Assembly: GCF_945859685.1 (NCBI RefSeq)
Contig: NC_079148.1
Location: 119,642,589 to 119,706,588, forward strand
Source of the DNA: Eupeodes corollae
Lineage: Eukaryota; Arthropoda; Insecta; Diptera; Syrphidae
Direction: 5' to 3'
Length of the DNA stretch: 64,000 nt
The stretch's first letter is position 1; every line of letters starts with the position of its first letter. Below the pieces are notes generated by a model, which made no database searches, was not told where the DNA came from, and worked only from the letters and a program-made list of their open reading frames with translations. Position numbers and translations under genes: made by a program. Below, piece by piece: positions 32,687 through 43,441 of the stretch.

Positions 32687-35600
32687 TAATCAAGATAATG
32701 TGTTCGAGTTAGATAAAAGTTCGACTTTAGAGAGAGTCTCCTGTAATTGAGATAAAATATAGCCCTACAAAATTTTGTTTAACAGATTTTCGCTAGGAGA
32801 AATACAATATTTAAATTTTAAAAAAATTGTGAAATTCATTACAATTTTTAATTTTAAAATATAAATTTACAAACTGATATCTCTTAATTTGCAGATAAAT
32901 ATAGACTATACAAGATTTAGAAGTTTCTGCTTTTGAGACTTGATGAGATGCATTTTTTCAGAATGACGTGTTCTGTCGCCTTTTTTACTATTTTTTTTAT
33001 TGGAAAATGCTTTTAGGGCTATGAAAAAGTATTGCAAAATCCTTAACATTTGTTGATCCCTCAATTTTTAACTTTAGACATTTTTAAATCAAAATTAATA
33101 TATTTTTTAAGTCTGAAACAATTCTTTTTATTTAACCTTAAACATTTTTATGTAATTCAAAAACAGATTAAAAATAATGAGTTATTTGTTGCCATTTTAT
33201 TTTTGACAACAATAGTTTTGACAGCTCACGTACGTTTCGTGTTTTCTGTCACATCTTTAGTTTGATCTATAATTTAACCGTGAATCGTCTTACAAACGAA
33301 GAATGATTGAATTTCGTTATAAAAATGCGTTAAGAAAGTTCTGAGACGGTTATTCAAGCTATTGTGATTAACTTTCACACCATATTTACCTTGTTGGATA
33401 CGAAACAACGTAGAGTGCGAAGTGAGCAATCGAGTCAAAACCGCCCGCAGAAATTGTGCCTCTATTACTCCACAACGTGGAAAATTTTGCAGAAGAATCT
33501 ACATACGTGTAAAGCCCTTCAAAAAATAGAAATGAGGTTAATATTAATTATTTTAGAACTTTATTTTTCAAAAATTAACATTACAATTTGAGTGCAACAA
33601 TTATGTTATCCTTTTCAATCGAGAAGGGTCTTAGATAATTTAGGTTTAAAATAGATTTTTCTTGTTTGACTTAGTCGTTAAATTACATCGTCCTTCAGGA
33701 AAACTCAATTTTGTATACTATAATTAGATTAGCAACTTTTCTGACAATTTTCTATCCTTTTCTGTACCACAACGTATACGAAATCAAAACAATCCCCAAA
33801 GGTTACTTAGATATCGCATAAACTTTGACCTCTTTGGAATCAACTTTAACCATGAGTATCTGTTTCAAGTCAAGTTATTTATTTTTGGTTGTGCTACAAA
33901 CACAACGGAGCATGGTAGAAAACTCTTAAACGATTGTTGAACGATTTATCATTTTTCCAATTTCACAATGCTTGCGGTCACTGATATGGTATACGAGCAG
34001 AATCACATTTCACTAAATTGTTACCAATCTCGTTTTAAACATAAAACTTGAGCTCGAAATGTTGCTACACACATAAATATATATATAAATACGAAAACAC
34101 ATTGGGACAAAAGGACTCACTATTTTTTTTTTGTTCAGCATTTGTTTCGTGAAGTAGAAAAAAAAGACAATGCGGTTATGTGAAAACGATATGAATCCCA
34201 ATTTCCATGCAAAACAAAAATTCCAACCCACTCAAATAAAAAAACCTACAAATACCCTCAAGGACATGTGACTTCGAAATCATGCTACTCGTATATGGAT
34301 TTTTTAGCATATGCCAGTAGTGTCACGTGTATCTAACAACGTCAAACTAAAAAATGTTGCCTTGAGTTCGAGGATGGTTTGAGACAACTTTACCGACCTA
34401 CCGACCCGACCGTGGCGTTCGTTTGGTCCACCACAATCGTTTTGTATTGATTAGGATATGTTATGAGTTTAGTTTAAAGTGATTTTGTATTGTAGGATTC
34501 TGGTTCAGCAGCAGCAAGGACTTGTGTCATGTTGTGTCGCATCCTCTTTAAAAGTTTTTCAATAAATTTCCATGTAGAATGCTTAATAAAAATGGATTCC
34601 CATAAAGTTAACCCTTTTCTTTTATTTCTTCTCTAACTCCAACAAAGGGGGTCTGTATACCCATAATACTCGATCATACCTCCTAGAAAGTCACAATTTT
34701 TTATTGCGTTACCAGTTTAAGTTCTGTTTCAAGGGGAATGTGAATTCTCTCGAACTCATAACAAAACGAATAGTGGGTCCTGGTCCTGGTCTTGCTCCTG
34801 ATGTTCAGCCTTAGAGCATCGTGTTATCTCCCAGCATGAGATTGTTTTTTTTTTCAAGTTCTTGTTCTCCTTTTGATTTTAAAGTTTACCGTTTGTATAT
34901 TGTGGGTGGGATTGGGTGTTGTGTGGTGTTGGTATGCAGAAGTAGAATGTGGTATCCTTCGGCAGGACCCCCCCTGGCATTCTATATGCGCTATGCGGTA
35001 TAACTGTGCGGTTCGACTTTGAAGGCAAACAAAGCATTTTATCACGCAATATGTGACAGCGGGATGTCGCTTTGTCATTTTTTATTGTTTTGCACACATA
35101 AAGGACACCATTCAGCGCATACAATGACGACAATATGGCAACGAAACGAAACACAGAGGTGCTTGTGTGTGCTACACCAGTACGCTCTAGCTCTACAATA
35201 TGGATAGCAGGAGGTAGTAAGGACATTGAAAGTAGTATTAAATATTCTATTTATGATTTATTCATTTTGAGCAAAGTCCTTACTTTTTTATTTTCTTTTT
35301 TTTCCTTTTTTCTTTATATAAAATGTCCTTTCTGTTTTTAGCTTTGTTTTATTTTATATTACATTGCCACTGTAAAGCTCACAACATCACACGTTCTGTA
35401 ATGAAGTCCTTATGGATGTTATTTTGTTCCTTATTGAAGATATAGCAGCGCTAAGTAGATTGAGCTTTATTTTTATCAACACAGTTTTCATGGTTATAGG
35501 CGACTTTATTGGGATTATAGGCTGTTTTGTTAAAGATTTTTATTGAAATTCATTGAAATTTAAGTGGGCAATCAGTTAACAGTTAATTTTATGTCAGCTT

Positions 35601-36208
35601 TTAGAGCCTTCTTATTTCTACTATTTGGCTTTATGTTTTATATTTTTCACATCGCGACAAATTTATTGACAGTTATAAAAATTAAATTATATCAATTTGA
35701 TAATGGTACAAGACTTTGATAAATTGGTATCTACTAAACAAAGAAACAATTGGACACAATTTTATGACTCCTAAAAAAGTAGGGCCAATTTAATTTCTTC
35801 AGTAATTTCTTCTCGGATTGAAATAAAAGGAAAATGAAATGTCTGTCTGCAGTACAGTAAGACCCAATTAAGAACAAATGTTAGAGTTCGGTACTATCGA
35901 AACAGAATAACAACAGCTGCATTGTTCATTTTTATTTCTTATTTTTTAATGCAAAATATTTAATTTAGAATTTCCTTTTTTTCTAAAACTGTTTTTATGA
36001 TGGAATGGACTTTTTAACAAATTTTGTTTTTTCATTAAAATAATTTGAACGTTTTAAACTTCAATACGAAAGACATTTAATTTTCAGTTATAATCAAACA
36101 ATTTTAGTTCATCTTTATCTGAAAAATAGTTTCTGCAAATTATTTAACTGTACTCTTTCTGTTGTAGTTTTTTTTTACTTAACTGAATGCACATTTTTTG
36201 GAGTGATT
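32687..36208. other. Intergenic AT-rich region
   Basis: About 3.5 kb of AT-rich unique-looking DNA. Notable only for simple runs, such as ATATATATAAATA near 34078, and a somewhat GC-richer patch at about 34360-34440 and 34900-35220. Overlapping open frames on both strands at 34821-35226 show no domain. No gene can be supported. Confidence 0.45.
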
Positions 36209-36799
36209 CTTAACTCCCCATCGAAAGTTATTGCAATGGGTCCGATTTGTCAAATTGATATTTTGACATTTCTCAACGTTTCAAGGTCCCTAGAGTCGAA
36301 GTAAAAGATTTTTAGAAAGATGTCTGTGTGTGCGTGTGTACGTACGTTTGTACGTCCGTACGTAAGCGACGTTTTAAAAAAAAAAAACATTACTCAAAGT
36401 TGGTAAAAATTGAATTTCGAATCAAATATCTTTTCAAACACTAGAGATTATGTCTTCAAACTTAAATTATTGTCTAACAAAATATTGTTTTCAACATTCG
36501 GTAAAATTTTGAGAAAAATCGAACTTATAGTTTTTTCGTACAAAAAATAAAAAAATTAAACAAAAAAATTAATACAAATTTGGTAAACATTGATTTTCGA
36601 CTCAAATATATTTTCAAAACTTTGAGATTTTGGCTTTAAACTACTTTTATCTTTTAAAAAATATTGGTTTCAACATTCAATACAATTTTGAAAAAAAAAC
36701 AGGTTTCTTGCAAAAAATAAAAACCTAAAAAAAAACAAAACTGAAACTTGGTAAAAATGTACTTTTGACTCAAATAGCTTTTCAAAAATTATAAATACT

Positions 36800-36807
36800 G
36801 TCTTCAA
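36800..36807 (+). repeat. Target site duplication, left
   Basis: GTCTTCAA, repeated at 37834-37841. The first G may belong to the TAAG tail, so the duplication is 7 or 8 bp. Confidence 0.5.
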
Positions 36808-36962
36808 ACTTTCCACTTTCCACAAAGTTCACTATCAAGCAAATTTTCACAGTACGGCAGATCTTGCAAAAAGACTGGAAGCTTTAAATCGATACACACC
36901 ATCTCTTTATCGATTTTAATGCCGCGTATCACAGCATCCATAGGGAAGAGCTCTACAGAGCT

Positions 36963-37331
36963 ATGTCAAGTTTTGGCATCCATGTCAAACTTAGCCGTTT
37001 GTGCAGAATGAAGATGGAGAATGCACCCTGCGCTATAAAGGTCGGAAAAGATCTTACCGATGCATTTGATGTCAAAAAACGTTTTAGACAAGGCGATGCA
37101 TTGTCATGTGACTTCTTCAACATCGTTCTGGAAATCTTCCAATGGTCTATCCAATTACTCGGATACGCAGATGATATTGACAAAATTGTAAGATCAAAGC
37201 GTCATGTCAGTGGAGAATTTTTGAGCATTGCGACGGAAGCGAAGAAGGGCAAGACAAAGTATATGCTGTCATCAAAAAAGGACACTGAACAACAATGTCT
37301 TGGACAAAACGTCACCCATGGACAGCTATAA
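36963..37331 (+). pseudogene. RT motifs B and C fragment (122 residues)
   Basis: An open frame with both RQGDALSCDFFN and LLGYADDID in phase. About 35 codons between the two are deleted relative to full RTs, which probably inactivates it. It ends at a stop after NVTHGQL, where one base is inserted (CACCCATGG against CACCATGG in the copy at 22982). Confidence 0.75.
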
Positions 37332-37698
37332 CTTTGAGGTATTTAAGGACTTTGTCTACCTAGGCACCGCTATTAACACAGATAACGACACCAGCCCTGA
37401 AATCAAGCAAAGAATAACTCTTGGATTAAGAAGGCAATTGAGAAGTAAAGTCCTCTCTCGAGCATCTAAAATCACCATCTATAAGACACTTATCATCCCG
37501 ATTCTTATTTATGACGCTGAGGCCTGGACCCTGTCAAAGAAAGATGAGAGCGTCTTAGAATGCTTCGAGAGAAAAATTCTTCGGGTGATTTTTGGTCCCG
37601 TACGCATAGAATGGAGGAGAAGATATAACGACAAACTGTACGGGCTGTACAGCGACACTGACCTAGTTAGCAGAATTAAAGTCCAACGTCTTAGATAG
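37228..37698 (+). pseudogene. C-terminal fragment of the RTE-like LINE
   Basis: The open frame carries, from about residue 30, YNFEVFKDFVYLGTAINTDN, EIKQRITLGLRRQLRSKVLS (six residues shorter than other copies), IYKTLIIPILIYDAEAWTLS, CFERKILRVIFGPVRIEWRR and YNDKLYGLYSDTDLVSRIKV. It stops at 37696-37698 where other copies read W (RLRWLGH). Confidence 0.75.
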
Positions 37699-38270
37699 CT
37701 GGGTTATGTAGAGCGAATGGATATCAACGCTCCAGCTGGAGACAACTAGCTAGGGACCGAGCTGCCTGGAGACGCATGTTGGTTGAGGCCCAGGTCCACC
37801 AGGACTGTAGCGCCACTTTAAGTAAGTAAGTAAGTCTTCAAGCTTTTTTTTTATTTCACAAAAAATATTTTTTTCGATATTCAGTAGTGTTTTTTTAACA
37901 ATCCGTTTTTTCGTACAAAAATAAAATCTACAAAAAATAGTACCTATGCAAATTTGGTAAAAATTGTTGTTCCGTTCTTGATATCTCTTAAATTAATTTC
38001 ATTCATCCAATTTATAGAAATTTAAAAAATGCTACTAGAATTGATAAACATTTGTCTTCGACTAAAAATCTATTTAACAAAACTAGATTTTCAAACTAAA
38101 ATATTTTTTGATATGAAAAATATTGTTGGTAATTTAAAAATTGTTAAGAATAAGTTAACTGACACCTTTTTTAATCCAACACGAAAACCTACAAACTCTT
38201 AAGCAAGAAAAATTGCCAGACATCACGTCTGGAAGTTATCAGTTTATGTCGCATCCAAGCCTCTTTTTGT

Positions 38271-40200
38271 TTACTTATCCTATGGACTCCAATTTCGTAG
38301 TTTTATACTTTACGGGGATTGGTTTTATCGCAAGACTGCATTTAATAAATTTATCCGTATCTCATAAGCGGGTTTTACTTTAGAAAAAAACAAAATTGTC
38401 TCGTTAAACTTAATAGTGTTTATAAATAAATTCAAAATTGCATGTGGTCAGGTGGCGTTTATAATGAGTTGATTTTATAGGTACCTATACTTCAGTCACA
38501 AAAGCAAGAGTGAAAACGTCTAGATAAGGTTTGAATAAAATGGCGTGAATTAAGGTTTGCGTAATGCAACCATAAGCCATTCGGGGAAACAAAAATGATC
38601 CCTTTTTGGTGACTTTTTGAGAATTTTAATATGCTTATATATGTATCTACACATATGTATGTATGTTTTTCCAGTACCTTATGACCTCTTTAAAAATAAA
38701 TGCATCCCTAATTTAACAAAAAAATCCTTTATTTTCCCTAACCACTTTTGGCTTCTTTTAATATTCTTTTTTCCCTCTTCTTGAATTCTAAATTGGTATC
38801 AATTTACCAAATCAGCTTATTTACTTATGTATATCAATTCCCATATCGAATCGAAATAATTATTCATTTCTTTCTCTAATTCTTAAGCTTATACATCTTA
38901 ATGAAGCAAATAAATCCTTTATTGGATCTCCTTCATATCTACTTTATCGACAAAGAGAGAGAGAAAGAAGGAAACAAAAAAACTCAATCACCAGAACTTA
39001 CAACAGAATTATGTAATTCATTCAACCTCAGCAATAAAAATATAATTTAATGAGCAAAATCCAATAACAACCATTAGTAATCCTCATTAATAATTTCCCT
39101 CTTCCTGCACAATTTTCTTCTTTTCTTCCTTTTTCCTACTCCATTTAGTTATACATAACAACCTCAACGGAGGAGGAAAAAAAACTATTTTGCTGACACA
39201 AGTCTGTAACTGTAACTTAGAAAAGTCAGTTGAAATCGAAAAGTAAGCAACCCATCAGCCAGTAGCGTAACCAATCAAGTTAATTATTGGATTGGAATAA
39301 TATTAATTAATTAGCCATTGATTTAGAACAGAAAAACAGAAAACAATAAAAGACTTCTTGTTTGTGTAGTCAATATAGTCCTCTGAGTCCTTGAGAGTGA
39401 TGGAAGTGCTATAGTTCTAGTTCTGGTTGTTAGGTATCATTTACACAAATACTTGGAATATAATTATAATTAAAAGCTCACGTTTGTTCGTATCTATGTG
39501 CCTCGGGCATCAAATCCACCATCATTGTGTGAGAGATTAAACTATTTAGTTGGCAGATAAATAATTTCTTTTGGTGCAGATGAGAACAAAGCTAACGAAG
39601 TAGCTGTATCCTTTCTATTGGCTCTCGTAAAATAATTGAGTGTGGCGGCTGCTCAGGATACATAAAAAAAACGTTAACGTAAACGACACGCGTTACACCA
39701 CACGTAAAGCTACATTTATGTTTGCCAAAGTATATGATAGACGTCCTTCAGTCAGTTAGTCAGAGACAGCATCTATTTCACATATGTCATCCTTATGTAT
39801 ATATCCTTTAAATGAAAGGAAGAACGTTGCAAGCAGTATAATTGCTGTTGGCAGATGACGTCTCTTATATTATACGAGTATGTACGTAATATGGGGTCCT
39901 CAATCAAAAACCGGGCTAAAAGGATTCTCGTTAAGTGTCTTCCATCATGCAATTATATACTCCATCCACCAGTACCGCATATAAACCAAACAACCGTTAT
40001 AATTCTTCAACGACTATCTGTTTTTATCGTTTTATCCAGGAGCGTTGTAAAAGGGCATATTAGAGGAGTTTTGTAGGTTTTTCTCCTGAAAAACAAAATG
40101 AGTAAGACATTTTTAAAAAATATTTAACACTCAAAAGATGCTGAGCTTTATAACTCTCCATTTTTTCTATAGAAATAGGGATATTAAAAAAAAAGAGACA
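38271..40200. other. Intergenic AT-rich region
   Basis: AT-rich, with TATGTATGTATG-type runs near 38650 and GAGAGAGAGA near 38955. A short frame at 39855-40076 lacks recognisable motifs. No gene supported. Confidence 0.45.
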
Positions 40201-40204
40201 ATTG

Positions 40205-40485
40205 CATAGCGTACTGTGGAGAATTGTGTATCCTTATAAGTTACAACTCTTAACCTTTTTTGTGACCGAGTAATGTCAGCGTTGGAAGGCACCCATAGTT
40301 CTATGAAAAATCTAAAAGATTAATTTGAGAAAGCTCTTATCACGACGAAAATTACTCATGAAGGATCTTTTAATTCCTTGCAATAGCCAGTGAAAAAAAT
40401 CTTTAAGGTGACACTTTCATCAGAAATTAAACCCAAACCTCTAGTACGACAGCTTTACCCATACAAAATCACGGAAAGGGTATTT
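40205..40485 (-). mobile_element. Old SINE copy, nearly full length
   Basis: Minus-oriented and diverged. Corresponding blocks to the SINE at 42698-43007 are ACAACTCTTAACC, GACCGAGTAATGTCAGCGTTGGAAGG, TTTGAGAAAGCTCTTATCACGACG, AAGGATCTTTTAATTCCTTGC and, at its 5' end, AACCTCTAGTACGACAGCTTTACCCAT. Divergence is much higher than in the 42698 copy, so the family has been active over a long time. Confidence 0.55.
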
Positions 40486-42261
40486 ACTTTATAGTGAAAA
40501 ATAAAAATGAGAAAACTTAAACACAAAAAAACGGTTCTATAAAGGGTATCCTTCTGGAGCAATACAACACATTTTTGTTTTCTATTATAAGAAGCCAAAC
40601 TAAGAACAACCAATTTAACCCTTTACTGCATGGTGGCTTATATATGAGCCAAACCGTATTTTTGTCGATATTTTCCAGTCTTCAACAAATTCTGTTGTTT
40701 TTGCGTAAAGTGTAAAATAAGTAGGTAATATAAACGCTCTCAATTTTATTGATAAACGCCATCTAAGAACGAGTTTCGAGGAATGGGTGACTATAAAAGT
40801 GATTTTCTTTTATTTTTTATAAAATTGCAGTTTTTTGAGTAAAAGTAAGGTAAAGAGTTAAAAAAATCTTCAAATATCGATTTCGTAGTTATTTATACGA
40901 ACATTACAGAATTCAGATATGGACCCACATCATCGGTTTAAAAATTAAAATTAAAAATTTATATTTACGGAGGTATCCATACTACTATAAGAAATTTTCC
41001 CGACAACAGCAGTGACGAGATCTTTCAGATGATGAGCACGAGATGAACAGATGCAAAAATCTTCCGCCTCTACATATTCCAGAGACCAATTAGGAATTAG
41101 AAGATAACATTCCTCTTTCCCAGATGGTCCTCCATCAAATAGAAGTGGGAGAGCTGAAAAACACCGATGGGGTGGGATGGGATTTTAATAAGAAACGATA
41201 ATGAAACCGAATTCAAAGGTGGTACAAAATTACCTGAGAAAATAAGGAGCTTGGATACGGCAATAAAATTTTACAAGTAGTTGTTTACAGACGAAATGTT
41301 GAAATATATAGAACACAAAACAATCAGATACTCCTGTGAAAAACGTCCCGAAAAAATTGATCACATATAACAGCAATGGAACTTGATTAGTTTGTTGGAA
41401 TATGCCTTTACATGTCCATCGTACAGTTACCATCAACTAGGTTTTATTGGAATGAAAGCCTAGGTTACCTAAAAATTAACTCTGTAATGGGATGTAACCT
41501 GTTTGAAGAAATAAAAAGGTTCATAAATTTTAACACCAACTCGACGCCAGTACCCAAATCACAACCAGGACGTGATCCCCTTCATTAAATAAAACCATTT
41601 TTGGCCCAAAGAAGACAGAGACTCCTTACTGTCCCTAGATAATAATATATGGCAGTAGATGAACAAATTATACCACCCAAAAGTAGATCATCATGCGGCA
41701 ATACAACCCAAAAAACCACACAAACGAGTATATACAAATTTTGTTATCAGTCTTAGCTCTGGGTTCAGCTTCGACTTTGAACTTTATACTGGAGTCCAAG
41801 GACATGTCCAGTTGCTAACCGATTTGCCAAAAATTAGTACATCCAGTGATGTTGTTGTAGACTGGCGAGAACTATTTCCGACGGAATCAACTAATTATTC
41901 TTTGGCAACTGGTACACGTCCTTACCGCTGACTTATCTGGCAAAGAAAGTGATTTTACCGCTAAGAACGATAAAATTCAATAGGATTCCGGGTTATAAAG
42001 TTCCTACCGAAAAAGAATTGAGAAAAAAAGGAAGAGTTGCAACTGTGGAAAAACTAGCGACAATTGATAACCTGGATATTCATGGTTTGATAAAAGAATT
42101 GTAGGTAAACCTTGCTTCCATATATGTCGACAGCAAACCGTCTTCTGAAATCCAACGCTTCAACAAAAAGAAAAGAGCTACCAAACTGTATCATGTCCAA
42201 AGGCAGTCATGACATATAATCGGCATAGGGGTGAAGTTGATCTGTTGGATGCTCTTCTTGG

Positions 42262-42519
42262 ATACTTATACTTACTTACTTAAGGAGGCACTACAGTCCT
42301 GTGTGAACAGGGCCTCACCCAACAAACTTCTCCATCTAGCTCGGTCCCTAGCTAGATGTCTCCAGTTTCGCGCTCCAATTTGAGTGAGATCACTTTCCAC
42401 TTGTGCGCGCCACCTGATCCGTGCTCTTCCTCTACTGCGCTGTCCTGTGGGTGTGGATTCGAAGACTTCCCGAGCGGGAGCATTGGTTTCCATGCGCTCT
42501 ACGTGACCCAGCCATCTTC
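42262..42519 (-). mobile_element. RTE-like LINE 3' fragment inside piggyBac
   Basis: Minus orientation, with 3' end TTAAGTAAGTAAGTATAAGT at 42264. It encodes METNAPAREVFESTPTGQRS, RGRARIRWRAQVESDLTQIG and ARNWRHLARDRARWRSLLGE, the polyprotein C-terminus. It breaks off at about 42519 within RWLGHVER(M). It replaces or displaces about 25 codons of the transposase between LLGY and VNAWLLYRR. Confidence 0.85.
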
Positions 42520-42684
42520 CACACGCCGTAAATGCGTGGCTATTGTACAGACGAACGCTTGATGGTTCTGAGGCGTGATCTATCGAGATCTATGCCATGC
42601 CAGCAAACTAAGTACAACTAACAAACGTGAACGACGCTCTTATGTCATGGAGAATAATCTAAATTTGAAGAAATTGCAAGGATT

Positions 42685-42697
42685 AGATCAATTAGAT
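42685..42697 (+). repeat. 13-bp SINE target site duplication, left
   Basis: AGATCAATTAGAT, identical to 43008-43020. Confidence 0.85.
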
Positions 42698-43007
42698 TAG
42701 TAGTATCCATGGCATAATGGTTAGTGCGATGGACCGCCATGTGATAGGTCTTGGGTTCGATCCCTGCCTGTGCCATCTAAAGTTTTATTCACGCGTTCTG
42801 CCTCTTGCGAAGAATTGACAAATTCTCCAAGAGTTATTCTTGTCATGAAAAGTGCTTTCTCAAATTTGCCGTTCGGATTCGGCTTAAAACTGTAGGTCCC
42901 TTCCATTCCTGACAACAGTACTCGCACACAGGAATGGTTGAGAGTTGTCAGTCACTAGGCCTTAGTTCTCAAACGGACTGTTTCGCCACCCAATTTAATT
43001 TAATTTA
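42698..43007 (+). mobile_element. tRNA-derived SINE, full length (310 bp)
   Basis: The 5' part resembles a tRNA: an A-box-like TGGCATAATGGTTAGTGCG at about 42709-42727 and a B box GGTTCGATCCC at about 42755-42765, the internal pol III promoter. A body shared by all copies follows (TTCTTGTCATGAAAAGTGCT, TCCATTCCTGACAACAG, CACAGGAATGGTTGAGAGTT). The 3' end is TAGGCCTTAGTTCTCAAACG, GACTGTTTCGCCACCC and a short AATTTAATTTAATTT tail. This 3' end resembles the RTE-like LINE 3' end. The 13-bp perfect duplication proves a retrotransposition event. It is non-coding; the antisense frame at 42721-42927 is spurious. Confidence 0.9.
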
Positions 43008-43020
43008 AGATCAATTAGAT
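43008..43020 (+). repeat. 13-bp SINE target site duplication, right
   Basis: AGATCAATTAGAT, identical to 42685-42697. Confidence 0.85.
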
Positions 43021-43245
43021 CTTCTTCCTGTTTGGACCACAAGACAGCGGTCTAAGGTTCCAGACTGCCATGCCATCTTATGTGGAGTGTCGACAATGCA
43101 AAGTAAATCTTTGCTTGCATGAGAAGAGAAACTGTTTCACTATATTCCATGCAACATAATTTTTTGAACAGATAGTTGATTTCATTTCTTGAAATGTTTT
43201 GTGTTACTTTTCTGCTCAATGTGCCTACAGTTTATACTAGTATGC

Positions 43246-43417
43246 TGAATCCGAACGGCTAATTAGAGAAAGCACTTTTTCATGACAAGAGTTACTCTTG
43301 GAGAATTTGTCAATTCTTTGAAAAAGGAAGTACCCGTGAATGACTTTAAATGGCAGATCCCAAGACCTCTGGCATGTTAGTCCAATGCACTTACCATCAT
43401 GCTACTGGTACTACAGC
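43246..43417 (-). mobile_element. SINE, 3'-truncated copy
   Basis: Minus orientation. Its 5' end at 43417 reads TAGTACCAGTAGCATGATGG, TAAGTGCATTGGACTAACAT and GAGGTCTTGGGATCTGCC; the B-box GGTTCGATCCC has decayed. It continues to TTCTTGTCATGAAAAAGTGC-like sequence and stops at GCCGTTCGGATTCAGC, so the last ~130 bp are missing. It sits just inside the right piggyBac end. Confidence 0.75.
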
Positions 43418-43441
43418 AGTACTTATGCAGTAAGTGGTTAA

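Larger units (their letters stand above)
36808..37834 (+). mobile_element. RTE-like LINE, 5'-truncated copy inside repeat G
   Basis: Starts in the RT domain (AAAGTTCACTATCAAGCAAAT, corresponding to GKSTIDQIF). It continues with FIDFNAAYHSI (motif A), GIHVKLSRLCRMKMENA, FDVKKRFRQGDALSCDFFNI (motif B), LLGYADDIDKIVRSK (motif C, about 37155-37200), FKDFVYLGTAINTDNDTS and ILIYDAEAWTLSKKDESVLE. The 3' end is CTGTAGCGCCACTTTAAGTA followed by AGTAAGTAAG. A deletion removes the C-terminal RRRGRPR... stretch near 37737. Closest in wording to the copy at 21388-23628. Confidence 0.85.
36211..38270 (-). repeat. Array-type repeat, copy G, split by a LINE
   Basis: Tail at 36211 (TAACTCCCCATCGAAAGTTA, TTGCAATGGGTCCGATTTGT, TTCAAGGTCCCTAGAGTCGA). 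The ACGT tract is at about 36335-36365, after which the tail is cut short (GCGACGTTTT, then A-run). The array is interrupted at 36808-37834 by an RTE-like LINE. The head is at about 38215-38270 (GGAAGTTATCAGTTTATGTC, GCATCCAAGCCTCTTTTT). It belongs to the longer head subtype. Confidence 0.75.
41000..43163 (+). pseudogene. piggyBac-like transposase pseudogene
   Basis: Fragments in order: LFTDEMLKYIEH (about 41280), GFIGMKA with AVDEQIIPPKSRSS (about 41650-41690; the DEQ catalytic aspartate), KPHKRVYTNFVISLSSGFSF and DFELYTGVQG (41710-41810), TDLPKISTSSDVVV (41820), RVIKFLPKK-like (41985-42010), YVDSKPSSEIQRFNKKK-like (42120-42170) and HRGEVDLLDALLGY (42220-42262; third catalytic Asp region). 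After the LINE comes AVNAWLLYRRTLDGSE (42525-42573). After the SINE comes PSYVECRQCKVNLCLHEKR followed by NCFTIFHAT and a stop, the C-terminal Cys-rich zinc-binding domain. The DNWYTS block around the second catalytic Asp is deleted near 41905. Many stops; certainly dead. Confidence 0.85.
40615..43441 (+). mobile_element. piggyBac-type transposon wreck with TTAA-flanked ends and nested retroelements
   Basis: Left end TTAACCCTTTACTGCATGGT at 40615. The right end at 43417-43441 reads on the minus strand TTAACCACTTACTGCATAAG. Both carry the TTAA target of piggyBac elements and a shared ACTGCAT inner part. The interior encodes a broken piggyBac transposase (about 41000-43163). It is interrupted by an RTE-like LINE fragment (42262-42519), a SINE with target duplication (42685-43020) and a minus-strand SINE fragment (43246-43417). 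The element was therefore dead or dying before at least three retrotranspositions. Confidence 0.8.

Noticed and set aside
42709..42780. Possible tRNA gene (A and B boxes)
   Set aside because: The boxes are part of a SINE with a 13-bp target duplication and a non-tRNA body. I cannot form a complete cloverleaf with a proper acceptor stem by eye.
42721..42927. 68-codon minus-strand frame
   Set aside because: It is the antisense of the SINE at 42698-43007 and contains the reversed pol III boxes.
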